Shown: positions 37,156-49,182 of the stretch, in pieces | Layout of the letters: each line of letters opens with the position of its first letter | Numbering within the stretch: the first letter of the stretch is position 1 | Assembly: GCA_904066235.2 (NCBI GenBank) | Contig: CAJFCV020000001.1 | Location: 3,410,001 to 3,474,000, forward strand | DNA length: 64,000 nucleotides | Origin: Bursaphelenchus xylophilus | Taxonomy: Eukaryota > Nematoda > Chromadorea > Rhabditida > Aphelenchoididae | Direction: 5' to 3' | Notes under the pieces: generated by a model | Seen by the model: only the letters and a program-made list of their open reading frames with translations | Database searches by the model: none | Told to the model about the DNA's origin: nothing | Made by a program: the position numbers and the translations under genes

Positions 37156-40100
37156 TCAGTTGACTTTGGCGTATGATGGAGGTGAGAATTTCCTCCTCAA
37201 GAATTTGATGACGTATAGCGGTGCACATGAGATGAGTGTGATAGCTGTTGTTTTGGTTATGAACACCCAGGAGAGGACGAACTGGCGGTCGAAAAACTTG
37301 TCCAAAATCAACAACGACGCTCCATACAGGGCCAGGGAGAGTGCCTGTGCGACCAGCATGGCCCAGTGCCAAGTGTGAACCGTCATGGCGACCATGATGA
37401 GTTCGGTGACGATCAGGGCCGAGAACGAAATCGAGACCACATGGATAAAGTCCGAATCGAAGGCCACCAGTGCTCCGTACATGATGATAGACCCTAAAAA
37501 GATGGTTCATCCTAAACGAAGCTCAATTCCCACCTTGATATATGCTGATTAGCACCCAGATGCAAAAGGTTTTATACGAAAGGGACCTTCCTTTGCCAAG
37601 TTCCTTATATAATTCCGGATATGTTAGTGCATTTTCCGCGGTGACATCGCGATCCACGACCAGGGAGAAGACTGGGAGCATAGTGTAGGCTGTGGAATAT
37701 CTGAAATCAAATTGTATAAACTTTTATCAACTTTTTTTCAAAAGTCATCAAAAAATGCCATGGATAATATAAAAAGCGGCTTCAAAACCCTTTCATATGG
37801 CTTCAAATTTCAAATTTTTGATTTAGAAAACTTACTACATCATTTCCTTAGTCTTCGCGACCTTACCCCGAAAATTTCCGACACCTGCAACATTATGCCA
37901 AAAATTGCGAAAATTCAAATTTTCCCAATACAGAACTCTTCAAAATTAAAAATCTAGCTACATATCTTCCTATCAGCCCTATATCTACTACAAATTATCA
38001 TAAATCCACTCAAAAATCACCAAAACACTTACGCGACCATCAAAACTCCTTGATAAAGCGAAACCGAAGCGAAATAAAAGACACACGAGAAGATGGCTTG
38101 CATGGTGGAGATGATCAGACCTCTGTGCATGACGAATTGGGATAAGGCGCAAGATCTCTTGTAGCAGAATCGTCCATGAACCAACAGTAAGCGGCAAATG
38201 TGGCTGAACTGGGTGATGGAGAAATCAGCGGCCAGGGAGGCTTGCTTTCCTGGAAAAAAACGGTCAGTTGCAGTAAGCACGAACTCCAATTGAGATGATT
38301 AACAAGTTTGGAAACAGAAGAAAACAAAAATTTTTTTTACATTCCAAGAGCAAAAATTGGCCATGGGAAATGTCATATGGCCAGAAAATTGGCCATGGGC
38401 TTAAACATGTCTTACTAGGCTTACAAATCCTAACTTGAACAGACTTATCAATTTCATAACTTTACCAATCTTTATAACGAAAGCAGGATTTGGCGAGAAT
38501 TCAAATCAAAAATTTTTTCACACCACGAATAAACAGTCCCTAAGTTTATTCCGGTAAGCCCTAACATTCTATTCTGCTCCTCATTCTACCTTCAATTCCC
38601 CATTTCAATCTTTTTTCCACAAATTTTTATCTTCACCTACCTTCAGATATCAAAAAAGTTCAAAAATTCAAAATTTATCAAATTTTTTTTCCTCCAATTC
38701 ACTGCCTCTCCCTATTTGTCCCAATCTTACTTTCTAGCCCTAAGTTCCCCCAAACAAACACCAATATCCATCTTTTCCACTATATTTTATCTTCACCTAC
38801 CTTCAGCTATCAAAAAAGTTCAAAAATTCAAATTTTATCAAATTTTCTTTCCTCCAATTCATTTTTTCTCCCTCCAGCAATCCCAATCTTACTTTCTAGC
38901 CCTCAATCTCCCCAAACAAACACCAATATCCAACCTTTTTCCACCCTATTTCACCTCCACCTACCTTCATGTGCGTCAATTCCAATTCCAGCATGAGCAG
39001 CTTGAATCATCGAGACGTCGTTGCCTCCATCGCCGATTGCCGCCACCCTCAACGGTTTTCTGTACCTTTTCAGGAGATTTACAATCTGCGCCTTCTGTTC
39101 TGGCGAGCAACGGCAACAAACGACGGCCGAGCAATTGCAGACCAATTCCGCGACTTCGGCTTCGTAGTACTGCAGGCAAACATTCAATGCGGAGCCGGAC
39201 ATGACCAAGGCGACATCGTTCTTCTTTCTCAGGGCGTTCAGTTCGTTGTGGGCTTTGATTCGATCATTCACATTGCCAAAAACATGGATGTTATCGGACT
39301 TGGAAAAGAGTCCGGAGGATTTCGCGATACAAATCGCGGTCTCCAACTTGTCTCCGGTTAACATCCAGACTTTGATTCCGGCGTTTCTTAGGAGTTCCAA
39401 CGAGGTCGTTACTTCATCCTGAAAATTGAAACTTTTTAGGTATTCAAAAAATATTTTAGATCAAACTTTGAACAAAAGTTGTTTTAAAAGACCTAATCAG
39501 TAATAAAAAATCCGAAAAAGATATATATTTCAACTTCTCAGTGCCCTACAGCATCAAATTGAAAAGTCTATTTCCAAGGGAAAAACTTGACCCAAAACTG
39601 AAATTTTTGCAGAATTCAATCCCAATTTTCGTTTTAAAAAGTTTTTTATGTGCTTTTAAGACTCTTCAGATCCTACGTGAGTAATTAACCATAAAATTTA
39701 GACTTTCACGGACAAATTTTCATTCGAAGGGAAAACATGACCCAAAAAAGGAAAAACATTGTCCTCACATTCAGAAATCACCACTCTTCTCCACTAACGT
39801 TCTTTACAACCCACAGCCGTACTTAAAAAATATAAATCTCATCAAAAAACACAAAAAATCTTTTAGTCACCCCTTGCCATAGCCCCCAAAAAATCAACTC
39901 TTACCCAGAACAATCTTTACCTAACACCAACATATCATTCCACACAACTTTATCGACCCAAACCTTCAAAAATAATACCAAATTTTACCTGTAATCGATC
40001 CTCGACTCCAGTCAGACACAACAAATGCAGATCAGTTTCCAATTTCTGAACGACGGCGGCCATGTTTTCCGCCCGATCTTTGATGGTCAATTTGGCTTGA

Positions 40101-43100
40101 TGGTACTGTTTTTCGAATTCATTTAGCTGTTCTTGACTCAAAATCTTCTTGGCCACCACCAAAGTTCTGAGACCTTCTCTGGCCATATTTGAGCATTCCT
40201 CGTCCAGCCAGTCGTTGTACATGACCATTTGAGACATAACAGTGTCAGCTCCCTTCATGATAAACGAGATTTCATCGGTGGTTTCGTCCTGAAATACAAG
40301 TTTCGTTATAAAAATTAATTTTTTTCTCAAAAATTATGAAAATTTCCAAAAACCAAAAATTCATCATGTTACAGTAGTCCTACAGAATTAAAGTCAATTA
40401 CAAACTTGTTCCTTATGCTCTACAGTACTCATATACAAAGTTACAAAAACTTCTCATAACTCTTATAAATTATATTACCCATCTTTTACCCAAAAATAAA
40501 ATTTCCAAAAAATCCGTCATCATGACATATTTTTCAAAAAATATTTTGCAACACACTCTGTCATGCCCACCACATATTCCAACCCCAAAAACACCATTCC
40601 CACCTTCCAAATTTTGACCTTATACATGATAATCTCCTTACCTTAATAATGATTCCCATTCTCTTGGTTTCCGATGTGAATGGGAACAAATGCAGGATCT
40701 GGAAGCTCTTAGTATTCCCATTGTCCAGTAAGAGTTGCATTGAGGTCAGATCACGATTCGCCAGTTTAACGCCCACTTGTTCCGTCCACTGTACCAGGGC
40801 AACCTAAAACAATATAATTAAACCTCCAAATCCTATCCAAGTTCTCCAAATCTCCTCCTAAAATCCTACCTCGTCCGGACTGGCGGCCTGATACGATAAT
40901 TGGCCATTTTCAATGATCGGGGTGACATTGTGACACAGTGCGATCGCTTCGATGGCTGTCTGCAACTTCACCGAAAACGAGTTCTTCGCCAATTTCCCGG
41001 CGTATGCCGACGCAATATGAGTGCTGACATCGCTGAAGGCATCGCAGCCGAAACTGACCGTGCCCAGATGGATTTTTTTGAATCTCATTTGGTTCATGGT
41101 TAATGTGCCGGTCTTGTCCGAAAGTAGGTACGAAATCCTTCCCAATTCCTCTGGGATGGTGCTGGACCTGACAACCGTGTCCGGTATTCTCTTATCTCTT
41201 CCAATTTGCCAGGAATAAAACAATTTCGCCATGTCCAAATTGACTCGCAACGAGATGGGGATGATATAAGAGAACAACAAGACAAATCTCATCAGATATC
41301 GGTACCAATTCGCGTCTACTCCCTTCATCACGACCATGGAGGCAGCCAAGAGGATCACAAAGGTGAACAGGATCTTTGTGAGGTTATTGACTTCAATATC
41401 CAACAATCCGACCTTGCTCTCGGGCAAGGTGTTGTTCATGACAGACCTCGTTTCATGGCCGGTGTAGACGACCAGTCCAATTGCAGTGCCGCTAGCTAGG
41501 ACCGTATTGGCCCAGAGGACATTCTCCACACTCAAACTTCCGTCCTGAGAGCAGTCTTCAAAGTAGATCTTGTAGTTGCCCAAGAAGGTGTGGATGTCTT
41601 TTTGAGGCAATTCCGCGTACACAACACAGTTTTGTTGGAGTATATCCTACAATAAACATTGCTTAGACTCCATTTTCATCGCTGACGTAAGGTCCTAAAG
41701 GTGAAACAAAAAAAAATTTAAAATCTTACCATTTCGTCATTCAAATTTTGAGTGCACGGCATTGCAATCCTCAATTTCCAGTCCGTCTCCCCATCAAGCT
41801 GGTCAGTTCGGATGAAGCAAGCGCCACTCTTCTCTGTCGTTCGTACCAAGACCACATCGGCTGGGATTCGACGATCTTTCTCGATTACAATCAAGTCTCC
41901 GACCTCGATGTCACTAAAATAAAGCAAATGAAAATAAATTTAGGATGCATTAAAAAATTCAACGAAAAAAGAAAAGTGAAACATACGCGCTTTCCACTTC
42001 GATTCGTCCATCTTTAGTCAGTTTTTCATACTTTTCCGAGTTGAGCTCTCGATCTCGAAGGAACCGGACGAAATCATCAAAAGCTTCACGAATCAGTGTT
42101 ATTGTCAATACGAATCCCTAAAATACGACATCATAAAGTCTTATTATATCTTCTGACATTAAAACCCAGAACAATATTGCCTTTTTTGGACTTCAAATCG
42201 ACTGATATTACTTTAGGTCATCATAAATAACATCTTCTCTAAAAACCGAACAAACAACGAAAAAAAACTTACCAACGGTCCCCAATAAGTGATCGGAGCG
42301 CCAATTTGAATTGCCGGGATAAACTGCGAACAAGCCATTAGCAAAAAATACAAGTTCAAGAAGAATTTGAACTGTTGAAAGAGCACCAACGGAACGAACG
42401 TAAAGACATTGTATTTCTGATTGCAAACAACATTTCGCGGAAAACTATGCCCATGCGAGTTCACGGGACCATGACCAATCCTTAATGTTCGGGAATGAAG
42501 TGGTCGCCGACGTTGGAACATGCTCAGACAGCACCTAAAATAAGGTAAAATTAGCGAAAAAATATTGGAGCCTTCAAAAAATTTCCTCTCCTATGGTGTT
42601 TAAATATCCAAGCGACCTTTTGTAAACACTCCGGACATTAGTCATTCAGTTTCTCCATCTTCTAGCACCTCTCTTCGCTATATTATAGTAGAAAAGAAAA
42701 GTTTCTCCAGCGATTTGAAATCCGTTTAAAAACTTAATCCTTAGGACATCTAGGAAATCCCGAAATACAAAAAAAATCTATGTCTTACATCCGGAAATCC
42801 GATGTTGTTTTATTAACAATGTAGACCTTGTTTTTCCCCATTTTCGATTCGAAAATGTCGAGAATTTTATAACTTTTATGCTGAAGGTACCATAATCGGA
42901 TTAGAGGGTGAAGCCACGCGAAATCGCCCAGCTTTTGTAAAAGGAACAAGTCAGAGTAGGTTTTGGAAAGGATGCCCGCTTGTTTTTCCGCGAATTTATA
43001 AAATTTCACTTAATAATTTACATGCCCTCTTAAGCTAAATTAGCTGTTTCACCTTTCTACTGCTTTCTCCCGGCTTTTATCTACTTTTCAAGGTCATTTG

Positions 43101-43636
43101 GCGGCATTTCCGTATTATACTTGATGGCTATAGAAAATTGCTCATAAAGAATTTTGAAAAAGGTTTCTAAAGGGGAAATTATACTCAACAGATTCGCAAT
43201 GGCGCTGACCAGGTGATACGAACATTAATAACCTGATCAGCAACAAATTGATCGATTTAAATGGTCCTTGACATTTAGCCTTATCTATTATAATCTAAGG
43301 CCTCAAACCCGGCAAAAACCGACCTCAACCTCGTAAAACTTGAGCCTAAAATCAAACCAAAGAAGTGAACTCTCACCTGAACATTTTTTGCACCTGGTTG
43401 ACGAGACTCCGATGGGCAGAGCTGGTGTTATGGTTGGGCAATAAATGCACGTCGTCGTCGATCACAACTTCTCCCATCAGTGGGGTGTTCTCGCCAGGCC
43501 AGTCGTCCTCGTCGTCAGCCTGCTGAATCGGGCGATATCGCATACAATTCGGGGACCCGGCCACTTGTGCGTCGGACAAGTCCGGTTTCGGAGTGCGATT
43601 TGGAGCCTGCGGACCGCAACTTTCTGCGTTTTCGGG
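37156..43636 (-). CDS. tat-5: P4-type ATPase, ATP9/Neo1/TAT-5 class (phospholipid flippase)
   Basis: Type IV P-type ATPase that keeps phosphatidylethanolamine on the cytosolic leaflet. Eleven exons join in phase: 43377-43636, 42273-42534, 41987-42117, 41730-41913, 40870-41646, 40642-40803, 39989-40288, 38965-39418, 38033-38249, 37534-37700, 37156-37493; ~1,083 residues, usual for the class. Motifs in order: [20 protein letters not shown] (N-terminal), [12 protein letters not shown] (actuator loop), [10 protein letters not shown] (TM4; ATP9-type PISLRV), [14 protein letters not shown] (phosphorylated Asp), [10 protein letters not shown] (nucleotide-binding Lys), [24 protein letters not shown]. 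The C-terminal transmembrane exons include [23 protein letters not shown]9-class proteins act without CDC50, so no partner is expected nearby. The exon 43377-43636 begins after a TTTCAG acceptor and has its first Met at MRYRPIQQ; an upstream start exon was not identified. Confidence 0.93.
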
Positions 43637-44050
43637 CTGAAATCGAAAAAATGGTGCGAAATTTAATCGAAACACATAAAAATCATCAGAAAAGTCATGA
43701 ACACCTCCAAAAAGCAGCCGGCTTTTTCCTCGAACGCATGTTATTCATGCTGGAGGGAGAGCTGACCCGAGATGGGGAGAAATGGGTCAAGTGTGGTTTG
43801 GGTCAAGAGTTGCTCTCGCTTTTTGCGTGTCAAATGTTTCTCTCGTCGTTTTCTTTTTGTTCTTGGTGATCAATGTTGATTTAGCTCTATCTGGTCGAGA
43901 ATTTACGCATTTTTGGAAGCTTCTTTTGCTCCAAGTTTTGTCGCATTTGTATGATTTGATTTATTCTATTGCTTTATATATAAATCTTCGGAAAATTTGT
44001 AATATCTGGTGCTTTTCTTAACCTATCTCTATAAATTTCTTTTTCAGGAG
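43637..44050. promoter_or_regulatory. Divergent region between P4-ATPase and NDUFS5
   Basis: About 410 bp separate the two oppositely oriented genes, so promoters are probably shared here. A TTTTCAG acceptor at 44041-44047, four bases before the NDUFS5 ATG, implies a spliced 5' leader or trans-splicing. Confidence 0.45.
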
Positions 44051-44714
44051 ATGGCCAATAAGATTCCAGAGAACTATCAGCATCTTGAGCCCACCTTCAC
44101 CACTCCAATTTCGGACTATTTTAGTTTGGTGAGCTCTAGACAAGGTAAGTTAATATTTTTCTGATTTATTCCTTTCATGTTTAGGAGAACCTTGCGGATT
44201 CTTCGAGGCCAATTTCTACAAATGTATGGAGGCTTATGGAGCCAAATTGGGAAGAAAATACTGTGATTTGGAGCATCGGGATTACTCCGAATGTATTACT
44301 AGAGATAAGCAGGTAATTTGATGTGTTAGAAGCGAATTTGGTGGAAATATTTTTGGATCAAGTGTAATAAAGCTTTTCTTGGCTTTTTATAGGGGCAGGA
44401 GATGTTTTATAAGATCTCGGGGGTTGCTTTTGTCAGGGATAATGTAAAATTTATATTGCACTGGATAAAAACTTCCAAATTTTAGTAGAAAAATTGCTTT
44501 AGAGATAGAGAAGAGATCCATGAGCAACATTCTAACAAACACTGTGTTTGCTTCATCGTATTTTACCTTCAAATTTTAGGAAAAGCGCTACAAAGCCATC
44601 CAAGCGGAGTGGGAAAAGAAGTACAAAGAAGGAAAGATTGACAAGAAATTCTCGGACCACATCCAATACGGCGACTTTAAGCCCGATTACTTCCGTTGGA
44701 ACCGTATTTGGTAG
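44051..44714 (+). CDS. NDUFS5: NADH:ubiquinone oxidoreductase subunit S5 (NDUFS5, 15 kDa), complex I
   Basis: Accessory subunit on the intermembrane-space side of complex I. Exons 44051-44144, 44185-44312, 44580-44714 join in phase to ~118 residues. The core reads EPCGFFEANFYKCMEAYGAK then KYCDLEHRDYSECI, giving the paired CX9C-type pattern (C..FYKCMEAYG...CDLEHRDYSEC) that marks NDUFS5 and its oxidative import. AATAAA at 44746-44751. The next gene starts 147 bp downstream on the same strand, consistent with an operon. Confidence 0.88.
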
Positions 44715-44861
44715 TTTTGTAATTGTCTAGGCGAAGAAGTTAGTAAATAAATCTTATTAAACTCAAAGGATAATGTAATTTATTGGTAGTACAGCCAAAT
44801 TTAATGTTGTGAAAGTATCAAAACGGCTCTTAGATTATAGAATACCTCGTTTGCATATTGC

Positions 44862-47800
44862 ATGATCTCAAAAGAGCAATTGGACAAGGTTTTTGGAAAG
44901 GAATGGTGTCGAAAATACTGCAAAAAACGGCCAAATTTGTATAACTTCCTGGAAAATCGTGAGATCGAAAAAAGGAAACCTTGTGAGTTTTGATTTGTAA
45001 GAAGTTTGACGTCGTTTAGGAGCTTTTTCGAGACGGTCAAAGATGATTTTGAATAAAATTTGGAAGAAATTTAATTGATGGATAAGATAAAGGTATTTGA
45101 AATGGCAGAAAACAAAGATTTTATGGTAAAAAAGTTTTCTGAGGTCTTTAAAAGAGTTGTTTTAGTGTCTTCAAACGATTTTTCGTATTTAACCGACCCT
45201 GAAACAGAATGCCAAAAGTGGCGGGAATTCAATTTTTTGAAAAAAATTCCCCAAAATTAGAGAAATTTATCAAATTTTCTTACTGTATTTTACCAACCTT
45301 GCCGAAAAATGCGGTCAAAATTTAGTCTTTGAAATATTTCCACCCATATGGCAAGTGTAATATAAAATCTATTCGAAATCAATTACAAATCATTGTCATC
45401 AGCACTTTTTAGGCACCCAATTTGTCAATGGAGGTCGTGAATTCTATAATTATATCAGAAATTTGGACTTGTCGAACATTGACGGCCGAATTAATGTCAC
45501 CCCAATCAGGTTCAGTCCGGATGGAAATAAATTGATTTGTATCAACACAGCAAGGCAGGAAGTCTTGATTTATCGATATAATGGAACTGGGAGGATACGA
45601 AATCAAAGGATTTCCGCGTTTGAGGTAATTTTTGAGCGAGTTAGGATGAGATATTTGGAGAATAAGTCATCATGAATCGAGAAATAGGAAAAATAGCTAA
45701 TTTTTTAGTACTGAAATTTGGAAAAAGTTGTTTTGTGAGGTGTAGAAAATATAGTTGGCCACTACGGTCAGATTTTACAAGATTAAATATGTCATAATGA
45801 CGGATTTTCTGGAGATTTTCGGATTTTGAATTTTCATTGGGTGATGTCACCTGGGGCTTGTCCCACTAACAAAGCGTAGCGCGAATCACGAATTGGAAGC
45901 GCGAAAAATCATGCAAAAGCGAGAGAGGTGAGAGAAAAAGCGGGCTCTCTCGGAAATCCGCGCTACGGTTTTTTTGTGGAAAATACCGAAAATTTTTTTC
46001 TTTTTTTGCCGTAACTCCTTTCAATGATGTCCGATTTACATGATTTTAAAAACCGTAAACATAGGAGACCCACAGCTTCTAGAAAATGTAAATTTTGTTT
46101 GCTTTAACGCGGATTAAGGCTCCCCGCCAAGACGAATTACAATTTCCTTATGGAGAATCATGATTCGAAGTCATATTTTCAAAAAAACTTATCATTAGCT
46201 ATTTATCGTAACTTCCACAGCTCATATGCGAATTTATCAACCCGAGTTGCCCCTTCCAAGCCCAATGTTTGGTCTCCTCTTGTCATAATTTGCTCGGTGA
46301 CAAAAAGGTTTGTTAGGGAAAAAAAAATTATAGATAAATTCTCCACTCATTCCTCAGAGACGTTGAAACAAACTATTCAAGCCAAACTACCCCTCTTACA
46401 CCCAATTTTAGTCACCCCTTGTCATAATTCGTTTTATAACAAAAAAGTTGCTTTCATATGGCAAGGGGAGACCAAAAATTGGGCTTGGGAGTGGCAGCTC
46501 GGGTTGATAAATTTGCATATAAGCTTTGGGAGTTACGATAAATAGCTAAGGATAAGTTTTTTTTGAAAATATGACTTCGAATCATGATTTTCCATGAGGA
46601 AATTGTAATTCGTCTTGGCGGGGAGCCTTAATCCGCGTTAAAGCAAACAAAATTTACATTTTCTAGAAGCTGTGGGTCTCCTATGTTCACGGTTTTTAAA
46701 ATCATGTAAATCGGACATCATTGAAAGGAGTTACGGCAAAAAAGTAAAAAATTTTCGGTATTTTGCACAAAAAAACCGTAGCGCGGATTTCCGAGAGAGC
46801 CCGCTTTTTCTCTCACCTCTCTCGCTTTTGCATGATTTTTCGCGCTTCCAATTCGTGATTCGCGCTACGCTTTGTTAGTGGGACAGGCCCCTGGTTATAA
46901 AAAAAACAAGATACATGTTTTATACTATCTAATGACGTATTTTTTTATAATTTTATATGTCATCATGACATACTTTCCGGAATTTTTACACATTTTGAGA
47001 TTTAAAAATTTCATCGTATAACTTGTCACTCCTTGACTAAGATACCCCAAATATTTGTTTCAGGACCTCTTTACTCATCAGTTCACCCTCCAACTCCATC
47101 AAATCGAACGTGGCGCATCCATGGTCCGAGATATTACCCTACTTCCAGAAAATGGGTCCCATTTGATACTTTCATATTTTGTCCCTTTGCCAGAAAATGC
47201 TGCGATCTTACACAGAATGATACGAAATAATGAGAGTGAATTCCCGAGAAGCACTATCGAACATACAGTCTATCTTATTGTTGATATGAAAGTAAGGATT
47301 TTTGAGATTTTTTGATTTTTTTTTGAAATTGATTTTATGAAAAAAGTTTATGTTTTGACTTGTATGTATTGTAGAGTATAGAAACGTTTAGTTTATTCAA
47401 TTTTCAGACCGGTCAAATCACGGCGACGCTCAGGTTTGACTTCGAAAATCACACAGGACACTGTGTGTACTCTGTTGATAGAATGATTGGAATTTTGTCT
47501 TCCCAGCACCAAACAATTTACATTCATCGCCTGGAAAATGACGGAAAATTGATCTTGCTTCGGGAAATTGGTCGGACATTGTATGAGGACGACCATTTGA
47601 TGATCAAATCTTCGGTGAATCCGATCTCCGAAAAGGTGTTCATGGGTAAGGTAAAATTGAAAATTTTAGTGCGATACATACCTAAAAATCTTTTTAATAC
47701 AGAAATCTAAGGCTTTCATGACCTATGAGACATTTTTCGACCTTTTTTACCTTATTTTTTGAATCCCCGCCATTTTTGGCATTCTGTTGCAAGAGCCGAA

Positions 47801-48904
47801 AACTTGCAAAACCCCTTCAAATTGAGATATTTGTAGTAAAATGGACTGGGTAATGAATGATTCATCTAAAATTTTGAGTCTTTTAGGCCTTTGCGATATT
47901 ATCCATGACATTTTTGATATCAAAACTTTCGATTGTAGGTTTCCGCCAGAAGCTTTTGGCCTTCCTCTACAAAGAACACCAACGATTCGGCCGTTCGTTG
48001 GAATTTCTCCGATATTTCAACTACTATCGTAACCTTCGGATGTCAAAGTTTCAATTTTTGGGAGCGGATCGTCTCCTGATCCGAGTCGATGCCAACATAA
48101 CTGGCTCGATCGGCGGCGATCAGGAACTCTATGCCCGCCGAGCAAGTCGAGCCGAGCCTCCAAATCTCCATTATATGTTCGTTATCTACGAATGGAAGGA
48201 GCCGAAAATCCTGGGTTGTTTTAATCGCTCGTCGACGACCCTGTTTAACACAATGTTGGAGAATTACGAGACGTTTAAGAATGGAAGTGTAACGAAAACA
48301 TATTTTCCAACAACTATGGAGCATTGTAAATTCTTGAAGGACAAACAGAACCACGCTTTTCAACAGTACATGACTGCAAAAGGTGAGTTGAGCCGATTAA
48401 TGTCTAAAATAATGTCCAGGACATCGATGTGAGGTGGTAAAACGACTGCTAAGTGTGTTGCCCTTCTCAATACAGTCCAGTTATGTGTCGTCGATATTTT
48501 TGGACCCGTTTGAGTTCAGTTATGACGACCGGATCAACGCGATTTTGGAGAAAGCCAGGGCGCAGCCCGAAATGACGTTACGGTAAGAATTTTTTATACC
48601 AGAATGCTGTAAAATACGTTGGATCGTTTCTTAGAAGTTTTGTTTTTTATGTTTTGCAAAAAAATTCTAACGATTGACTGCATACGGGCTACAGTAAGCC
48701 GATCTTTACAGAATTGTGAACAGAAAGACGGGCGACCGCGTGGTCGACATTGAGCTCACAAATCTCCCAATTGAAATGGTCAACGAGCAAAAACCGGTCC
48801 TCAGAATCCTATTCCACCCGTATGAACCGCTGATCATGCTCACGGACAGGTATTGCACCGACTCCAGACTTTTTATCTTCACTTTGCCTTTTGATCAAGA
48901 ATAA
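44862..48904 (+). CDS. det1: DET1 homolog (De-etiolated-1), CUL4-DDB1 ubiquitin ligase component
   Basis: DET1 bridges DDB1-CUL4 to partners such as COP1 and controls degradation of transcription factors. Exons 44862-44982, 45413-45624, 47064-47291, 47408-47645, 47939-48382, 48420-48582, 48712-48904 join in phase to 532 residues, close to the ~550 of human DET1. Matching blocks: NLYNFLENREIEKRK (N-terminus 'H+LE.R.I'), IRFSPDGNKLICINTARQEV ('[23 protein letters not shown]'), GILSSQHQTIYIHRLENDGK ('ILSVQQQTIHVFQV'), REIGRTLYEDD ('RTIGRFCYEDD'), RYFNYYRNLRMSKFQFLGAD ('[20 protein letters not shown]'), FEFSYDDRINAILEKAR, and ILFHPYEPLIMLTDR ('FTFHPFEPFAISVQR'). Start: ATG 44862 is in frame with the conserved N-terminus. 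The second intron (45625-47063) contains a 1,045-bp palindromic element. Confidence 0.9.
45850..46894. mobile_element. 1,045-bp palindromic element in a DET1 intron
   Basis: Ends CC(T/A)GGGGC(T/C)TGTCCCAC at 45850 and its complement to 46894; mirror axis near 46,372. Arms of ~380 bp are nearly identical (for example ACAAAGCGTAGCGCG...GAAATCCGCGCTACGG, and TAATCCGCGTTAAAGCA), with a looser middle of ~280 bp that is itself imperfectly symmetric. No transposase. No target duplication could be recognised. Confidence 0.8.
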
Positions 48905-49182
48905 GTTATTTAAAAAATTTTTTGTTGTAGGATTTTATTGTAAATTGACTGTAAGTAGCTCGTAAATTATTTTTGTTGGCCATAAATGTATAAAATACGG
49001 TCTCTTTTGTCATTGTTTGAATAGTTTTATCGTAGGGAGAAAGAGTTGACTCGACAAGGGTAGACTTGACCCAAAAGGAATATTTTTTGGAAAATAAAAT
49101 CAGGAATCAAGGAAAAGATCTTTTCACATTTTTTTCCAACCGAAGGATAACTTTCTCTTGTGAGCTCTTTTTGTTCACCTGC

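Noticed and set aside
38716..39204. 162-codon plus-strand open frame
   Set aside because: Its right half is the antisense of a P4-ATPase exon and its left half is intron pyrimidine-rich sequence.
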